A stretch of 7,579 bases of DNA from an uncultured Pseudomonadota bacterium (GTDB taxonomy: Bacteria; Pseudomonadota; Gammaproteobacteria; Burkholderiales; Methylophilaceae). The stretch is from assembly GCA_903854305.1 (NCBI GenBank), contig CAINWC010000184.1, forward strand, positions 1 to 7,579, given 5' to 3'. The translations under genes and the position numbers were made by a program. Positions 6,775 to 7,579 of the stretch are shown in pieces; positions within the stretch are counted from its first letter, which is position 1; the number at the start of each line of letters is the position of its first letter. The notes beneath the pieces were generated by a model. It had not been told where the DNA came from. It saw only the letters and a program-made list of their open reading frames with translations, and did not search any database.

Positions 6775-7173
6775 ATGTCACGTACTCGTAAACGCCGTTT
6801 AATGAACCAGATCAATGTCGTGCCTTACATTGATGTCACGCTGGTGTTGTTGGTCATTTTTATGGTCACTGCACCTATGACTAACCCTGGCGTGGTTGAT
6901 TTACCTAAGGTCGGACAAGCCTTAAAGCAACCGAAACTGCCGCCAGTGGTCTTAACCGTAAAGCTCAATAAAAAAATTGAGCTAGACAATAAACCCATGG
7001 AGTACGATCAATTGTTGTTAGCTGTTCGTAACACGCTCAATAAATCACCAGAACGTTCTGTAGTGATTGCCGCTGACAAAAATGTGAAATACGATGAGGT
7101 TGTCAAAGTGATGAACCTACTCAAATCCAATAAAATTGATAAAGTTGGGCTTTTGCTCGCACCTTCACAATAA
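6775..7173 (+). CDS. tolR: Tol-Pal system protein TolR
   Basis: TolR is the ExbD/TolR-family partner of TolQ: one N-terminal membrane helix with a periplasmic domain that binds peptidoglycan. The 132-residue product has a basic cytoplasmic N-terminus (SRTRKRR) and a single helix at about 16-35. That helix carries the ion-channel aspartate D20 in VPYIDVTLVLLVIF, equivalent to D23 of E. coli TolR. A periplasmic domain of about 95 residues follows, with the VVIAADKNVKYDEVVKVMNL segment typical of the family. AAGG (6762-6765), inside the end of tolQ, can serve as the ribosome site nine bases upstream. The gap from tolQ is six bases. Confidence 0.95.
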   Translation: MSRTRKRRLMNQINVVPYIDVTLVLLVIFMVTAPMTNPGVVDLPKVGQALKQPKLPPVVLTVKLNKKIELDNKPMEYDQLLLAVRNTLNKSPERSVVIAADKNVKYDEVVKVMNLLKSNKIDKVGLLLAPSQ

Positions 7174-7179
7174 ATCTAA

Positions 7180-7579
7180 ATGATTAGAACGTACGAAAAA
7201 GAAGTTTCCTGGAAAGCCGGCGCGTTAGCGATTGGTGTGCATCTGGCGTTGCTAGCTGCGTTGCTGATTTCTTTCAACTGGAAAGCGGCGCACCCTGTAC
7301 TGAATGTTGCCGAAGTGGAATTGTGGGATAGCCTGCCAAATAATGCGGTGCAAAAGCCAGAACCAGCGCCAATTGTAAAAGATGAACCTAAACCAGAGTC
7401 AGTTGCTAAAGAGGTGCCTAAGCCAGAGCCTATCGTAGAAGAAAAACCAGCAGAAGAGCCTCAAGTTGAGATTGCACTCGAGAAAAAGAAGAAAGAACTT
7501 GTTAAAAAAGAGTTAGAGAAAAAAGAACTTGAACAAAAAAAACTCGCCGAGCAATTGAAGAAAGATAAAGCATTGGAAC
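7180..7579 (+). CDS. tolA: Cell envelope protein TolA, N-terminal part, cut by the window edge
   Basis: An open frame of 133 codons begins at ATG 7180, six bases after the tolR stop, and runs off the window. It starts MIRTYEKEVSWKAG and has one membrane helix at about 15-33 (ALAIGVHLALLAALLISF). A TonB/TolA-like proximal segment rich in Pro, Glu and Lys (about 56-95, with repeated KPEP) follows, then a Lys/Glu/Leu-rich helical stretch (about 98 onward). This is the expected layout of TolA domains I and II; the C-terminal domain III that contacts Pal and TolB lies outside. TolA links the TolQR motor to the outer membrane. Identity rests on architecture and position after tolR, since low-complexity regions are poorly diagnostic. 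No clear Shine-Dalgarno is seen, so coupling to tolR is likely. Confidence 0.88.
   Translation, partial: MIRTYEKEVSWKAGALAIGVHLALLAALLISFNWKAAHPVLNVAEVELWDSLPNNAVQKPEPAPIVKDEPKPESVAKEVPKPEPIVEEKPAEEPQVEIALEKKKKELVKKELEKKELEQKKLAEQLKKDKALE

Noticed and set aside
1..7579. CRISPR array, tRNA, rRNA, insertion sequence ends or prophage attachment sites
   Set aside because: I saw no regularly spaced repeats, no tRNA-like cloverleaf or rRNA sequence, and no terminal inverted repeats or transposase. The inserted gene at 1460-2290 has no flanking inverted repeats that I can see.

Overview
The window reads as a chromosomal segment of a betaproteobacterium of moderate GC. The closest match I can suggest from memory is a methylotroph of the Methylophilaceae/Nitrosomonadales type. 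The reasons are the gene order yebC - ruvC - ruvA - ruvB - ybgC - tolQ - tolR - tolA on one strand and the style of the RuvC, YebC and Tol proteins. I could not run a taxonomic search, so this assignment is inference.

Layout. Bases 1-612 hold the 3' two thirds of an EamA/DMT-family membrane permease that begins before the window. Bases 613-731 are the only gap longer than 100 bp. It holds a plausible sigma70 promoter, a cluster of TTTACA/TGTAAA half-sites and a good Shine-Dalgarno for yebC. From 732 to the window end all genes run on the + strand with small gaps or overlaps, so they may form one long transcription unit: yebC (732-1457), an unfamiliar gene (1460-2290), ruvC (2294-2857), ruvA (2868-3452), an AI-2E-family membrane protein (3518-4573), ruvB (4570-5604), ybgC (5601-6047), tolQ (6082-6768), tolR (6775-7173) and the 5' part of tolA (7180 to the edge).

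Function. RuvA, RuvB and RuvC form the Holliday-junction branch-migration and resolution machine. YebC is the TACO1/YebC-family translation or regulatory protein often found beside ruvC. YbgC, TolQ, TolR and TolA belong to the Tol-Pal envelope system, whose tolB and pal genes would be expected beyond the right edge.

The part that does not fit the conserved backbone is the AT-rich gene at 1460-2290. It encodes a probable DNA-binding nuclease with an N-terminal CCCH zinc-binding motif, a winged-helix/KilA-C-like middle and a C-terminal PD-(D/E)XK-like domain. It fits exactly between the yebC stop and ruvC. It leaves ruvC in its own reading frame after a single stop codon, and ruvC now has only a TTG start, with ATC where related proteins have their initiating Met. 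This junction is the best candidate for something new: a selfish or homing-type nuclease, a defence gene, or a new accessory to the Ruv operon. The rest of the window is recognisable housekeeping content with a few local oddities in spacing and repeats.
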